Source: Hyunsoonleella jejuensis (GTDB lineage: Bacteria > Bacteroidota > Bacteroidia > Flavobacteriales > Flavobacteriaceae). From it: a DNA stretch of 64,000 nucleotides. This document shows positions 6,738 to 14,533 of the stretch, one piece after another. Positions within the stretch are counted from its first letter, which is position 1; each line of letters opens with the position of its first letter. Position numbers and translations under genes: made by a program. The notes under the pieces are model-generated. The model did no database searches. It saw only the letters and a program-made list of their open reading frames with translations, and was not told the DNA's origin. The stretch lies in NCBI RefSeq assembly GCF_900111025.1, contig NZ_FOFN01000004.1:205720-269719 (forward strand), given 5' to 3'.

Positions 6738-8489
6738 CTATGTCTTTGCAGGATTTGAATAGTTGTTGTGTGCTTCTCTGTATATTAAACCTGCATCAAC
6801 AAATTTGGTAATATAGCCTTCTGCGGTTTTGTGTGGGATGCTTTGTTTTGTGGCTAAATCTAAATACTCTTGTCTGCTAAATTGCTTTGGCAAACTTTCT
6901 AAAAAGCGTTCTTTTCTATTTAAGCGTTTTGTTGCTTTTTGCTCTATTGGTAAATCATTAAATACTTTACTACTGTGTTTTACTAAAATTGAAATTATGG
7001 TTAGTGCATTTTCAAAATCTATATCCTCACATTCTTTAGTTGCGTTTACATCACCATCCTCCATAATTCGGAATGCTGTGAATAGCATCATTATCCTAAA
7101 CGCAATTAAGCCTAATCGCCTTATTGTTGCGATGTACTCTTCGGGTTGTAGGTTGATGTATTTGGTCTGTAAGGATTCAAAGAACGTATTGAATTGCTGT
7201 TGTTGGGTTGTGGTTAATCGTATTTCAATCTCTGGGTTGTTTTTTAGCGTTTTGTACAATTCTAAAAACTCACTACCTAATTGGTTATAGTAATCATCTA
7301 AACCTAACTTATTACTATTTTGAAATACATTTTTCCAAGTTGGTTTTATATTCATATAGTAAAACATAAAGCGACTAAATAGCCCATTTTCTGCATTGGG
7401 TATTAAGGTTGCCACTTGTTTAGGTGTACCTGATAATACTGTTGACAAGCACGGTTTCTCAATATCTACATATTCTCTATCTGTTCTACGATAATAGCTT
7501 ATGGTTTCGTGATGAAATGCTTTACGAAATCCATCGGAATAATTGCCATAATCACTTTTAAAGGCTTGTGCTAATGTATCGCCTTCGGTTTCAAAAATTA
7601 AACCTCTGCCTTTATTATCAGAAATTAATTGATATACGCCTGTTACACTATTGTTAGCAGGAATGAACAGCATTCGCTCTGGCGGTTTACTCGGTTTTTC
7701 CAAGTTTTCATCTTTGCCTTTATTCATATTATAAGTAGCAGTTTCTGTTTGAAATTGCTGCTTTAATACTTTGGCTTGTTCTCGTTTTAATTTATGAACA
7801 GGCTCTACCAAATTTTTAATTTGGTTAAGTCTTCCTTTACCTGCAGATGCAGGTGCGGTTACAAATAAATATAAGTTGCTGAATACTCTACGTTGGTCAT
7901 AGATACCAAAGAGTTTAGGAAAACACGCACTAAATGCTGTTAATGCACCTAACAATAAAATGTCCTTTTCTTCTTGTCCATTAGCAGGATTTACAACTTG
8001 TTGTAAAAACTGTGGCAAATTCTCATATACCGTTTCTGGTATTGTAGGCATTGATTGGTTGGCTGTATCGACAACAGTTGCAACGTTTGTTGCAACTTCG
8101 TTGTTATACTGTTGTTTAGTCGGTTTGATACCTGACTGATGTGCATAGTGATAAAAGGTAGCAATTGTAATTCCGTGTCCTTTTGCGTTTGAGCATTTAT
8201 CGAATTGTGCATCACACTCTTTAGCATCGTAACCTGCATAATTTTTACTCATACGGTGGAAATAATCTCTACCTATTTCTCCATATTCTTCGGCTAAAGC
8301 AAAGCCTAAATCTCGCCAAGTGGCATAACTTCCTGTTATGTCTGTACCTGATTGCTCGATTGCTGAAATGTAGGATTCAATGTCGTTATCAGCAACTGCA
8401 ACAACATTAGTTGTTGCGGTGTTGCTTTTTGGTTGAGGTTGCTCTTTAGGAACTTCCAACCAATCTTTTGGGTTAAATATTTTAGTCAT
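6738..8489 (-). CDS. PriCT-2 / DUF3987 primase-helicase-like protein of mobile element
   Basis: This 583-residue protein has two parts. Residues about 35-115 match a PriCT-2 domain (ATWRDLGFALAEEYGEIGRDYFHRMSK...DAQFDKCS). Residues about 145-540 match DUF3987, a P-loop-like domain of element-encoded replication proteins (TAPASAGKGRLNQIKNLV is the Walker A-like loop; LIFETEGDTL and LSGTPKQVATLIP are family landmarks). The C-terminus has a winged-helix feel (SRQEYLDLATKQSIPHKTAEGYITKFVDAGLIYR). With the VirE-N-like gene just upstream (4-bp overlap, 8486-8489) it forms the usual two-gene replication or priming module of Bacteroidota integrative elements. Its role is probably initiation of element DNA replication after excision. 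Confidence 0.85.
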   Translation of the reverse strand: MTKIFNPKDWLEVPKEQPQPKSNTATTNVVAVADNDIESYISAIEQSGTDITGSYATWRDLGFALAEEYGEIGRDYFHRMSKNYAGYDAKECDAQFDKCSNAKGHGITIATFYHYAHQSGIKPTKQQYNNEVATNVATVVDTANQSMPTIPETVYENLPQFLQQVVNPANGQEEKDILLLGALTAFSACFPKLFGIYDQRRVFSNLYLFVTAPASAGKGRLNQIKNLVEPVHKLKREQAKVLKQQFQTETATYNMNKGKDENLEKPSKPPERMLFIPANNSVTGVYQLISDNKGRGLIFETEGDTLAQAFKSDYGNYSDGFRKAFHHETISYYRRTDREYVDIEKPCLSTVLSGTPKQVATLIPNAENGLFSRFMFYYMNIKPTWKNVFQNSNKLGLDDYYNQLGSEFLELYKTLKNNPEIEIRLTTTQQQQFNTFFESLQTKYINLQPEEYIATIRRLGLIAFRIMMLFTAFRIMEDGDVNATKECEDIDFENALTIISILVKHSSKVFNDLPIEQKATKRLNRKERFLESLPKQFSRQEYLDLATKQSIPHKTAEGYITKFVDAGLIYREAHNNYSNPAKT

Positions 8490-9394
8490 AATGCTTGATG
8501 TCTTTTATGTAGAAAGGCTGTTGGGTCGTATGGTAAAAAACACGCTCTGGAAACGTCTTTACCTGACTGGTCAACCTCAATGTTATAATTGTGTTTAATG
8601 TAATTTGCAACTGCTGTGAAATATTCTGAATGTGTTACTTCTGAAATATCTATTCTAATAATCCATTTTAAACCATCACCAGATGGTGATATGAATAGCA
8701 TTTCGGTTTCAAAATATTCATCATTTAAGAGCTGTGTTCTTAACTCTTGTAGATTCTCTAAATGGTCAAAATCAATGGTTAATAAATTAGAATGCTTTAT
8801 CAAGTTGTTATCGCTTCGTTTTTCAAATGTTCCTGAAAGTGTTACGTAATCAAAGCGATTCGCTTTGAATTTACGTGCTTCTTTTACATTGGTAATTGCT
8901 CTTAATTCTTCAGTAATGCTTTTGTATTTATCACTTGTGATTAATGCAAACACTTGATGCAATCGCAAGGTTTCCGAGGGAAACACATTGCGAACAGGCG
9001 CTTTAAAAAAGCTACAGTTGGCATACCAGGTATCGTCTGGTTCATTCAACCATTCCAATTCGTCTTTTTCCTTGACTTCTAAATTTAGATGTAACTCTTG
9101 ATTTATCTTCCGGTACAAATCTTCTTCATCGGTTATTCTAAAATGGTATTGTGCAAAATCAAATACATCACCTTTAAAGGCTTCTAATTCTGTATCTCGA
9201 TGTGTTGCTATTACACCATCAATATGAATCCGTAAGGTTTCTTTACCACCATTAAATGGATTGCGAGTTATCCCACAGTCCCTTCCTTTTACAGAAAGGA
9301 CTGTTTGATTAGGATAATACTGTCTCAACACATAGGCATAGATTTTTAAACCATAATGTGTTTTGTCTAAAATTGCTTCTCTACTTATTTCCAT
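8486..9394 (-). CDS. VirE-N / BT4734-type primase-like protein
   Basis: This protein (302 residues from the ATG at 9394) belongs to the BT4734/BF3469 (VirE N-terminal) group found beside DUF3987 genes on Bacteroidota elements. Visible landmarks are GRDCGITRNPFNGGKETLRI (zinc-free CHC2-like start), NLLTIDFDHLENL and MLFISPSGDGLKWIIRID, the last an archaeo-eukaryotic primase-like motif with acidic residues. A longer reading frame starts at 9451 but would overlap the upstream HTH gene by 71 bp. The internal ATG at 9394 (MEISREAIL) overlaps by only 14 bp and starts with a sensible helix. The downstream gene overlaps by 4 bp. Its role is inferred as priming or DNA handling for the element. Confidence 0.8.
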   Translation of the reverse strand: MEISREAILDKTHYGLKIYAYVLRQYYPNQTVLSVKGRDCGITRNPFNGGKETLRIHIDGVIATHRDTELEAFKGDVFDFAQYHFRITDEEDLYRKINQELHLNLEVKEKDELEWLNEPDDTWYANCSFFKAPVRNVFPSETLRLHQVFALITSDKYKSITEELRAITNVKEARKFKANRFDYVTLSGTFEKRSDNNLIKHSNLLTIDFDHLENLQELRTQLLNDEYFETEMLFISPSGDGLKWIIRIDISEVTHSEYFTAVANYIKHNYNIEVDQSGKDVSRACFLPYDPTAFLHKRHQAL

Positions 9395-9677
9395 CTCGCT
9401 TGAAATTATGGTTGTAGTAGTTGTCTTGAAGCAACTGCTCAATGTCAGCAACTCTATAGTAAAATTTACCTTTTACTTTGCTGTAAGGCAAACTGCCATT
9501 GGTTCTTAAAGTTTGTAGTGTTCGCTTACTTATATGTAAGGTCTGTAATACATCTTGATTGTCTATCCACGTATCTTTTAATACTTCTGCTCTCGATTGT
9601 CGTAACAATTCGATACGTGCTTTAATGTCCTTTATTTCTTGCGAGAGCGTTAAGAGTAAATCGATTATTTCAGTCAT
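9381..9677 (-). CDS. Small helix-turn-helix (MerR/excisionase-like) protein
   Basis: This 98-residue protein starts with a helix (IIDLLLTLSQEIKDIKARIELLRQ). It then has an excisionase-type HTH at about 45-90 (DVLQTLHISKRTLQTLRTNGSLPYSKVKGKFYYRVADIEQLLQ). This is the common Bacteroidota helix_turn_helix_17 form that binds element DNA, either as excisionase or as regulator of element genes. It overlaps its neighbours by 4 bp upstream and 14 bp downstream, so it is translated from the same transcript as the primase pair. Confidence 0.8.
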   Translation of the reverse strand: MTEIIDLLLTLSQEIKDIKARIELLRQSRAEVLKDTWIDNQDVLQTLHISKRTLQTLRTNGSLPYSKVKGKFYYRVADIEQLLQDNYYNHNFKRDGNK

Positions 9678-9976
9678 AACTTCACCGCTCCTTTCTTAAT
9701 TAGGTAATCGGCAGCTTGCTGTTCGATTTCGTCTCTTGAGTCCATACGGTTACGCAGTAACCAATGGTCTAACTCTTCTCGTTGGAAATAAATCTTTTTA
9801 CCATTCGGTTTATAATGTGGAATGGTTCCCGTACTTGTAAGTTTATACAAGTGAGATTGTGATAATTCTAAATACTTGCAAGTTTCATTAAAGTTTAATA
9901 CTTGCTTTTGCATTGTTTGTTGCTCTAATAAGAGTTTTTCAATGCGGTCTAACTTTTCGATGATATTTGTGTCCAT
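9674..9976 (-). CDS. Small helix-turn-helix (excisionase-like) protein
   Basis: This 100-residue protein has an N-terminal coiled helix (IIEKLDRIEKLLLEQQTMQ) followed by an excisionase-like HTH (FNETCKYLELSQSHLYKLTSTGTIPHYKPNGKKIYFQREELDHWL, about residues 27-72). It is paralogous in layout to the gene just downstream, with which it overlaps by 4 bp. It is the first gene of the replication operon that runs leftward to 6738. Two adjacent inverted repeats lie just upstream at 10003-10038 and could be its operator or a replication-protein site. Confidence 0.8.
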   Translation of the reverse strand: MDTNIIEKLDRIEKLLLEQQTMQKQVLNFNETCKYLELSQSHLYKLTSTGTIPHYKPNGKKIYFQREELDHWLLRNRMDSRDEIEQQAADYLIKKGAVKL

Positions 9977-10002
9977 CGTTTATTTTGTTTTAAATAAATG
10001 AG

Positions 10003-10038
10003 GACATCTGGCCAAATGTCATTCTTGGTTTTCAAGAA
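10003..10038. repeat. Two adjacent inverted repeats upstream of HTH genes
   Basis: GACAT (10003-10007) and ATGTC (10016-10020) flank the centre CTGGCCAA. One base later TTCTTG (10022-10027) and CAAGAA (10033-10038) flank GTTTT. Both lie in the 156-bp gap before the HTH/primase operon. They could be operators for the HTH proteins or an origin or nick site for the element. No function is shown by the sequence alone. Confidence 0.4.
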
Positions 10039-10132
10039 CAGGACAAAGGTTGAAAATTGGCTTCCCGATTTTAGTAAGAGTGTAAAACAAGGGTAAGACA
10101 ACAGTAAGATTTCTTACTATTCTTACTGTTTT

Positions 10133-11080
10133 TTATTGCAGTTGTTGGATGATTTTATCTATTTCTTCCTTTTCTTTAGGATTATGAACTTTGTTTTTGT
10201 GAAGATTATTCGCCTTTAGTGGTGTATCTGTTTTAGTAACAAATTTTTCAGAACGTTCTATTGATGTAGGATTAAAACCATTAAAAAATGGCTTTAGTTT
10301 CGTTACAAGATAACTAAATTGTGTGGTCTCGCATTGAAGATAAATTTGCGATTCTGTATTGGTAAAATCTTTTGCTAATAAGAGTTCGTGCAACTGTTCA
10401 ACAGTTGTACGGTTATCTAACAAATCTATTTTTAGATTTATTTGTTTGAGCACAGTTAGCAAAGTTGAAGTGTCGTTGCTTTTATATCCAAAAGAGGTCT
10501 TTGGTTTTGCTTTAGATATTGATGTTTTTTTGGTAGCAACTTTTTTAGTAGTGCTCTTTTCTATTAGGCTAATATCAAAAGTTTCATCATTAAAGTATTT
10601 TTCTCCAATTTCAGCAATTGAGAATTTTGTGTTTACGGAAAACTGACCGTATTGCTCTTGTAGTTCAGCATACAACCTTATTACAGATACTTTTAAGTAG
10701 TTTATGATATAATTGTCATCATTGTTGAAATCTGCTGTTATTCCTCTTTTATTGATATAAGTTGAAATGTCATTTAAGTACTTATCAAATTTATTAAGTA
10801 GAATAGTATAGCTGTATTTATTTTCTGGTGTAGTTGCATTTTTAGGAAATTCTTTTTCAAATGATGCTACTGTATTTTCTGTTTCATTAAATATTAGCTT
10901 TTGGCAGTATTCTTTTTTAGCATTTAAAGGCTTTTTAAAGTTTACTTTAAAAACTGCGTTATTAGCTTTTGGATTCAATTTAAAATCAGACAGTAAGTAT
11001 TTAAAATCTTTTTCCTGTCTATTATCCCTATGTAAGCCATTGGTTATTGAAACTAATCTTGAAAATACACTTCCTTTCAT
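10133..11080 (-). CDS. Unknown protein encoded next to the integrase
   Basis: This 315-residue protein was not recognised as a characterised family. It is cytoplasmic in appearance, Lys/Asn-rich and mostly helical. The central region (about 85-165, SYTILLNKFDKYLNDISTYINKRG to LKVSVIRLYAELQEQYG) is followed by a basic linker (TTKKVATKKTSISKAKPKTS, about 175-195). A C-terminal domain (210-285) contains QLHELLLAKDFTNTESQIYLQ and FSYLVTKLKPFFNGF. Proteins of this layout are frequent next to tyrosine recombinases in Flavobacteriia. The start codon overlaps the integrase stop, so it is made from the integrase transcript. A role in element maintenance is inferred only from position. Confidence 0.7.
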   Translation of the reverse strand: MKGSVFSRLVSITNGLHRDNRQEKDFKYLLSDFKLNPKANNAVFKVNFKKPLNAKKEYCQKLIFNETENTVASFEKEFPKNATTPENKYSYTILLNKFDKYLNDISTYINKRGITADFNNDDNYIINYLKVSVIRLYAELQEQYGQFSVNTKFSIAEIGEKYFNDETFDISLIEKSTTKKVATKKTSISKAKPKTSFGYKSNDTSTLLTVLKQINLKIDLLDNRTTVEQLHELLLAKDFTNTESQIYLQCETTQFSYLVTKLKPFFNGFNPTSIERSEKFVTKTDTPLKANNLHKNKVHNPKEKEEIDKIIQQLQ

Positions 11081-12174
11081 TATAAATCCAGTTGAATACG
11101 GTTAGCAGCTTCTTTCTTTTTATCGTCAATTACTTTGGCATATATCTGTGTAGTGCGTAACTCTTTATGACCTAATAATTTTGATACTGTATAAATATCT
11201 GTACCCAAAGTTAATTGCAAGGTAGCGTAGGTATGACGCGCACAATGAAAGGTAATAGTTTTAGTAATACCTGCTTTCATCATCCATTGTTGTAATTTTA
11301 AATTAGACCAGGCACTATAATGTAAGCCATCAAATACTTTATCGTCTGGATTACCTTTTTCTCCTAATAGATTTCTTGCTTGGTCTGATATTGGTAAGGT
11401 TTCGACACCTTTAGTTTTCTTTTGTCTAAATCGGATATAATATCCCATTTCTTTTGAGTGCTGGATTTCTGACCATATTAGTTTTTCAATATCTGACCAA
11501 CGTAATCCGGTTAAAGCTGAAAAAATAAAAGCATTCTTTAAAATAGGCAGTTCACATTCTGTATTAACTGCCTTTTGTAATTCATCAAGCGTTAAAAATT
11601 CTCGTTGAGGTTCACCTTGTTTAAAATACTCTACACCATTTGCAGGATTTACTTTTAATATGCCATCTTTGACCGCCTGTTTTAATGCAGCTGAAAATTT
11701 ACCGTAATACGAATATTTTGAATTTTGAGACAGTTGCTTACCTGCTCTACCTATTGCATCTTTATCTAAATACTCTTTGAAACGCTCAACAAACGATTTG
11801 TCTATATCTTGAAAACTAACATCTGTTGGACAAAACTTTTTTAAATGTTTTAGCATACTATTCCAATTACCATAATTGCCAGAGCTTGTATTTTTCTTTT
11901 CTGCTAAAGCTGTGATATAAGTAATAAAACTACCTTTTAGCTTTTCAATATCTTGAAAGCCATAAATACCATTTTGAATTTCTATTTGTCGCTGTGCACA
12001 TATAGTTTCAGCCAATTGTTTGGTTTTCTTATTAACCTCTCTTTCAGTTTTGGTTTTAGGATTAGGTGTAAGGTATAAGCGTAAGTATTCTGTTTTACGT
12101 TTGCCTTTATGATAGTAATCTAAATACAGACTTATTTTGTCGTTCTTCTTGCGTTGTCTTAATGTTACTTTCAT
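11080..12174 (-). CDS. Tyrosine recombinase / integrase
   Basis: This 364-residue site-specific recombinase has an arm-binding N-terminal domain (KVTLRQRKKNDKISLYLDYYHKGKRK), a SAM-like core-binding domain (about 100-185) and a catalytic domain. The catalytic residues are visible: Arg in ALTGLRWSDIEKL, the HxxR pair in HCARHTYATL, His in LLGHKELRTT and the nucleophile Tyr in TQIYAKV. It therefore looks functional. It would cut and rejoin the element at its attachment sites. Only one small gene separates it from the 3' end of mnmE, the known target of SGI1-type elements, so mnmE is the likely integration site. Start at 12174 gives the normal family length. Confidence 0.95.
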   Translation of the reverse strand: MKVTLRQRKKNDKISLYLDYYHKGKRKTEYLRLYLTPNPKTKTEREVNKKTKQLAETICAQRQIEIQNGIYGFQDIEKLKGSFITYITALAEKKNTSSGNYGNWNSMLKHLKKFCPTDVSFQDIDKSFVERFKEYLDKDAIGRAGKQLSQNSKYSYYGKFSAALKQAVKDGILKVNPANGVEYFKQGEPQREFLTLDELQKAVNTECELPILKNAFIFSALTGLRWSDIEKLIWSEIQHSKEMGYYIRFRQKKTKGVETLPISDQARNLLGEKGNPDDKVFDGLHYSAWSNLKLQQWMMKAGITKTITFHCARHTYATLQLTLGTDIYTVSKLLGHKELRTTQIYAKVIDDKKKEAANRIQLDL

Positions 12175-12181
12175 AATGGAA

Positions 12182-12547
12182 TTAATTAAAAAGGTTTTCT
12201 ATTTGCCATCTGGCCACAATACGCTTTCTACCAAAAGGAACTGCTTTTAAACGTCCTTGTTGAATCATTCTTTGAATGGTCCATCTACTCACGCCAATCA
12301 GTTGTGAGGCTTCTGTTACGCTTAAAAAATCTTTGTTATTTACAGCATTAGGATTGCGAACTTCAACAACTTGTTTTTGCTGTTGCATATCTTCAGTAAG
12401 AGTAGCTTGAATTTTTTCTTGACGTTTGCGTGCCTTATAAGCTCTTTTTGCACAAGTATCGCCACAGTATTTAGTAACTGTTGTACGTGCTGTAAATGCA
12501 TTACCGCAATGCTTACAAGTTTTAGGAATGAATAAATTACTGCTCAT
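12182..12547 (-). CDS. Zinc-finger plus excisionase-type HTH protein
   Basis: From the ATG at 12547 this protein has 121 residues. Residues about 8-35 form a treble-clef-like zinc site (CKHCGNAF ... KYCGDTCAKRAY; four cysteines). The C-terminal part (about 72-121) is a MerR/excisionase HTH (FLSVTEASQLIGVSRWTIQRMIQQGRLKAVPFGRKR). The frame stays open to an upstream ATG at 12601, but the extra 18 codons are encoded by phased DNA repeats and look non-protein-like, so the shorter start is preferred. It precedes the integrase by 7 bp and probably shares its transcript. The likely role is excisionase or regulator of integration. Confidence 0.8.
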   Translation of the reverse strand: MSSNLFIPKTCKHCGNAFTARTTVTKYCGDTCAKRAYKARKRQEKIQATLTEDMQQQKQVVEVRNPNAVNNKDFLSVTEASQLIGVSRWTIQRMIQQGRLKAVPFGRKRIVARWQIENLFN

Positions 12548-12550
12548 AAA

Positions 12551-12596
12551 TGGTGCGTTATGTAGCGTAATGGTGCAACGTGGTGCGTTATGGTGC
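12551..12596. repeat. TGGTGC repeats phased at 10 bp beside the att side of the element
   Basis: TGGTGC occurs at 12551, 12571, 12581 and 12591; the longer unit TGGTGCGTTATG occurs at 12551-12562 and 12581-12592. Spacing in tens of bases puts the copies on one face of the helix. The cluster lies just upstream of the zinc-finger/HTH gene and within 220 bp of the mnmE end, where arm-type sites for Int or Xis would be expected. Confidence 0.5.
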
Positions 12597-12764
12597 ATCA
12601 TTTCGCCAATATCTTAGCCAACAGAAATGGGCAACAATTCTATATTTCAGGCAACAGATATACAACAAATTTAAACAAAAAAGAGCAAATAAACAACAAA
12701 TAAAAGAAGACAAAACACTATAAAGCCAACAATAACAAGGGATTAACAAATAAAAAAAAGTAAG

Positions 12765-12782
12765 TTACTTCCCAATACAAAA
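12765..12782 (-). other. Candidate attachment site at 3' end of mnmE
   Basis: The last 18 bases of mnmE on the minus strand read TTTTGTATTGGGAAGTAA. From memory this differs by a single base from the 18-bp core used by SGI1-type islands at the 3' end of trmE/mnmE. A tyrosine recombinase gene begins 591 bp away. The gene end is intact (FCIGK), as expected after integration that rebuilds the 3' end. I found no second copy between 1 and 12764, so the other end would lie left of the window. Confidence 0.45.
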
Positions 12783-14153
12783 ATTAGCAAAAATATTACC
12801 TAGCAAATCATCATTTGTAATCTCACCAGTAATCTCTCCAAAATGATATAATGCTTGACGAATATCAATAGCTAACAAATCTCCTGATAAATTTGTTTCC
12901 AAACCTTCCTTTACTTTTTGTATCTCTCCAAAAGCTTTCAGTAATGCATCATAATGACGAGAATTGGTGACTATAGTATCATTATTTCGCAAAGCACCAG
13001 TATTTACAAAACTTAATAATGCTTCTTTTAAGTCGTCTACTCCTACTCCATTTTTAGCAGATATCAATTTAATACCTTTAAATTCATCTTTAATATTTAC
13101 AGTAGAGACATCATCTAACTTATCTACTTTATTAGCAATTATCAACAATGGTTTTTGTGGATACTTGTTCTTTATTTTTTCTATTTCAACTTTAAATCTA
13201 GCACTTTCCGTTTCAAAATCTGTGGCATCAAATAAGTAAATCACAACTTGAGCTTGGTCTATCTTCTCAAACGTTTTTTTAATGCCAATACGCTCCACTA
13301 CATCTTTGGTTTCTCGAATTCCTGCGGTATCTATAAACCGAAACCCAATACCACCTATTGTAATTTCATCTTCTATAGTATCTCTTGTTGTACCGGCTAT
13401 TTCTGAAACTATGGCGCGCTCTTCATTTAACAATGCATTCAGTAATGTAGATTTTCCAACATTTGGCTCGCCAACAATGGCTACAGGAATACCATGCTTA
13501 ATTACATTCCCAACCGCAAACGAATCAATTAATCGTTTTAAAACAAAGTTGATACGCTCAATTAATTCCTTAAATTGTGTTCTATCTGCAAATTCTACAT
13601 CTTCCTCGGCAAAATCTAGCTCTAACTCTATTAGTGATGCGAAATTTAAAAGTTCTTCGCGCAGTTTAGCAATTTCTGAAGAAAACCCACCTCGCATCTG
13701 CTGCATTGCTATTTGATGGGATGCAGCATTATCACTAGCAATTAAATCGGCAACAGCTTCCGCTTGACTTAAATCTAATTTCCCGTTTAAAAAGGCTCTT
13801 AACGTAAACTCCCCTGCATCAGCCATTCTACAGCCTTTCCGAAGAAATAATTGAATGATTTCCTGCTGGATATAATTTGAACCATGACACGATATTTCCA
13901 CCACATCTTCACCTGTATATGAATTTGGGTTTTTAAAAACCGACACTAAAACCTCATCTAAAGTGATACTATCATCTACAAGATGACCTAAATGTATGGT
14001 ATGCGTTTTTTGTTTGCTTAAGAGTTTATCAGAAACTGACTTAAATTGTTTTTCTGCTATAGAAATAGCATCCTTTCCTGATAAGCGAATTACAGCAATA
14101 GCACCTGCTCCTGAAGGGGTTGCCAAAGCTATGATGGTGTCTTGTTTTATCAT
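12765..14153 (-). CDS. mnmE: tRNA modification GTPase MnmE
   Basis: This 462-residue GTPase acts with MnmG to install the carboxymethylaminomethyl (or related) group at U34 of certain tRNAs in the cytoplasm. The N-terminal folate-binding domain starts DTIIALATPSGAGAIAVIRLSG. The G domain has G1 GEPNVGKSTL, G2/G3 TTRDT and DTAGIR, and G4 NKVD. The C-terminus is the conserved FCIGK with the catalytic Cys. Length is normal. The gene lies at the border between the core chromosome and the integrated element, and its 3' end is the candidate att site. The stop is immediately followed by A/T-rich element DNA. Confidence 0.97.
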   Translation of the reverse strand: MIKQDTIIALATPSGAGAIAVIRLSGKDAISIAEKQFKSVSDKLLSKQKTHTIHLGHLVDDSITLDEVLVSVFKNPNSYTGEDVVEISCHGSNYIQQEIIQLFLRKGCRMADAGEFTLRAFLNGKLDLSQAEAVADLIASDNAASHQIAMQQMRGGFSSEIAKLREELLNFASLIELELDFAEEDVEFADRTQFKELIERINFVLKRLIDSFAVGNVIKHGIPVAIVGEPNVGKSTLLNALLNEERAIVSEIAGTTRDTIEDEITIGGIGFRFIDTAGIRETKDVVERIGIKKTFEKIDQAQVVIYLFDATDFETESARFKVEIEKIKNKYPQKPLLIIANKVDKLDDVSTVNIKDEFKGIKLISAKNGVGVDDLKEALLSFVNTGALRNNDTIVTNSRHYDALLKAFGEIQKVKEGLETNLSGDLLAIDIRQALYHFGEITGEITNDDLLGNIFANFCIGK

Positions 14154-14533
14154 AGAACAAAAATAGTAAAATGCATTACCAATTTAGATACTAGGTGTTT
14201 GAAAATGATACGCTTATTTGAACAGCAAAAACCCTATAACAGAAGTGAATTCTTAAACACAAATAGGGTTTTTCTAATTATTCCAATATACAAGTATGAC
14301 CTTCTCGTTTCTAATGCAACTTAAACTAAAGTTAGTAAAAACAATATGTATTTAAATTTCCTTGAGGACGTAAATATTCCTTTCCTGAAAAAAGAATATG
14401 CCTGAATTCGATATTAAAAATAATTTTCAAATCAGGTAAATAAATGTAGAAATGAAAAACTCTTTTTATGCGTCTGAAAATATTAGCTTTAGTAAGCTCT
14501 ATATTGCATTTTTAAAACTATCTTATTTTTAGC
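14154..14533. other. Intergenic region between mnmE and the S1-domain gene
   Basis: This 380-bp stretch has no convincing gene. A 60-codon frame on the plus strand at 14142-14324 overlaps the mnmE start and has no protein-like features. The only structure seen is the inverted repeat at 14227-14273, annotated separately. The rest is A/T-rich and presumably holds the mnmE promoter. Confidence 0.6.
14227..14273 (-). terminator. Terminator-like inverted repeat
   Basis: AAAAACCCTAT (14227-14237) pairs perfectly with ATAGGGTTTTT (14263-14273) around a 25-base loop. T-runs occur on both strands. It lies 260 bp past the stop of the leftward S1-domain gene and could end that transcript, or act on both strands. 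The long loop lowers confidence. Confidence 0.4.

Noticed and set aside
6829..7290. 153-codon plus-strand frame opposite the DUF3987 gene
   Set aside because: It is antisense to a clear protein with family motifs and has an unlikely Ser/Cys-rich composition.
12551..12596. CRISPR-like array
   Set aside because: The units are 6-12 bp with 10-bp phasing and no spacers, and no cas genes are present.
13282..13716. 144-codon plus-strand frame opposite mnmE
   Set aside because: It is the mirror of the MnmE G domain with low-complexity Ser-rich sequence.
14142..14324. 60-codon plus-strand frame upstream of mnmE
   Set aside because: It overlaps the mnmE start, spans a terminator-like repeat and has no protein-like features.
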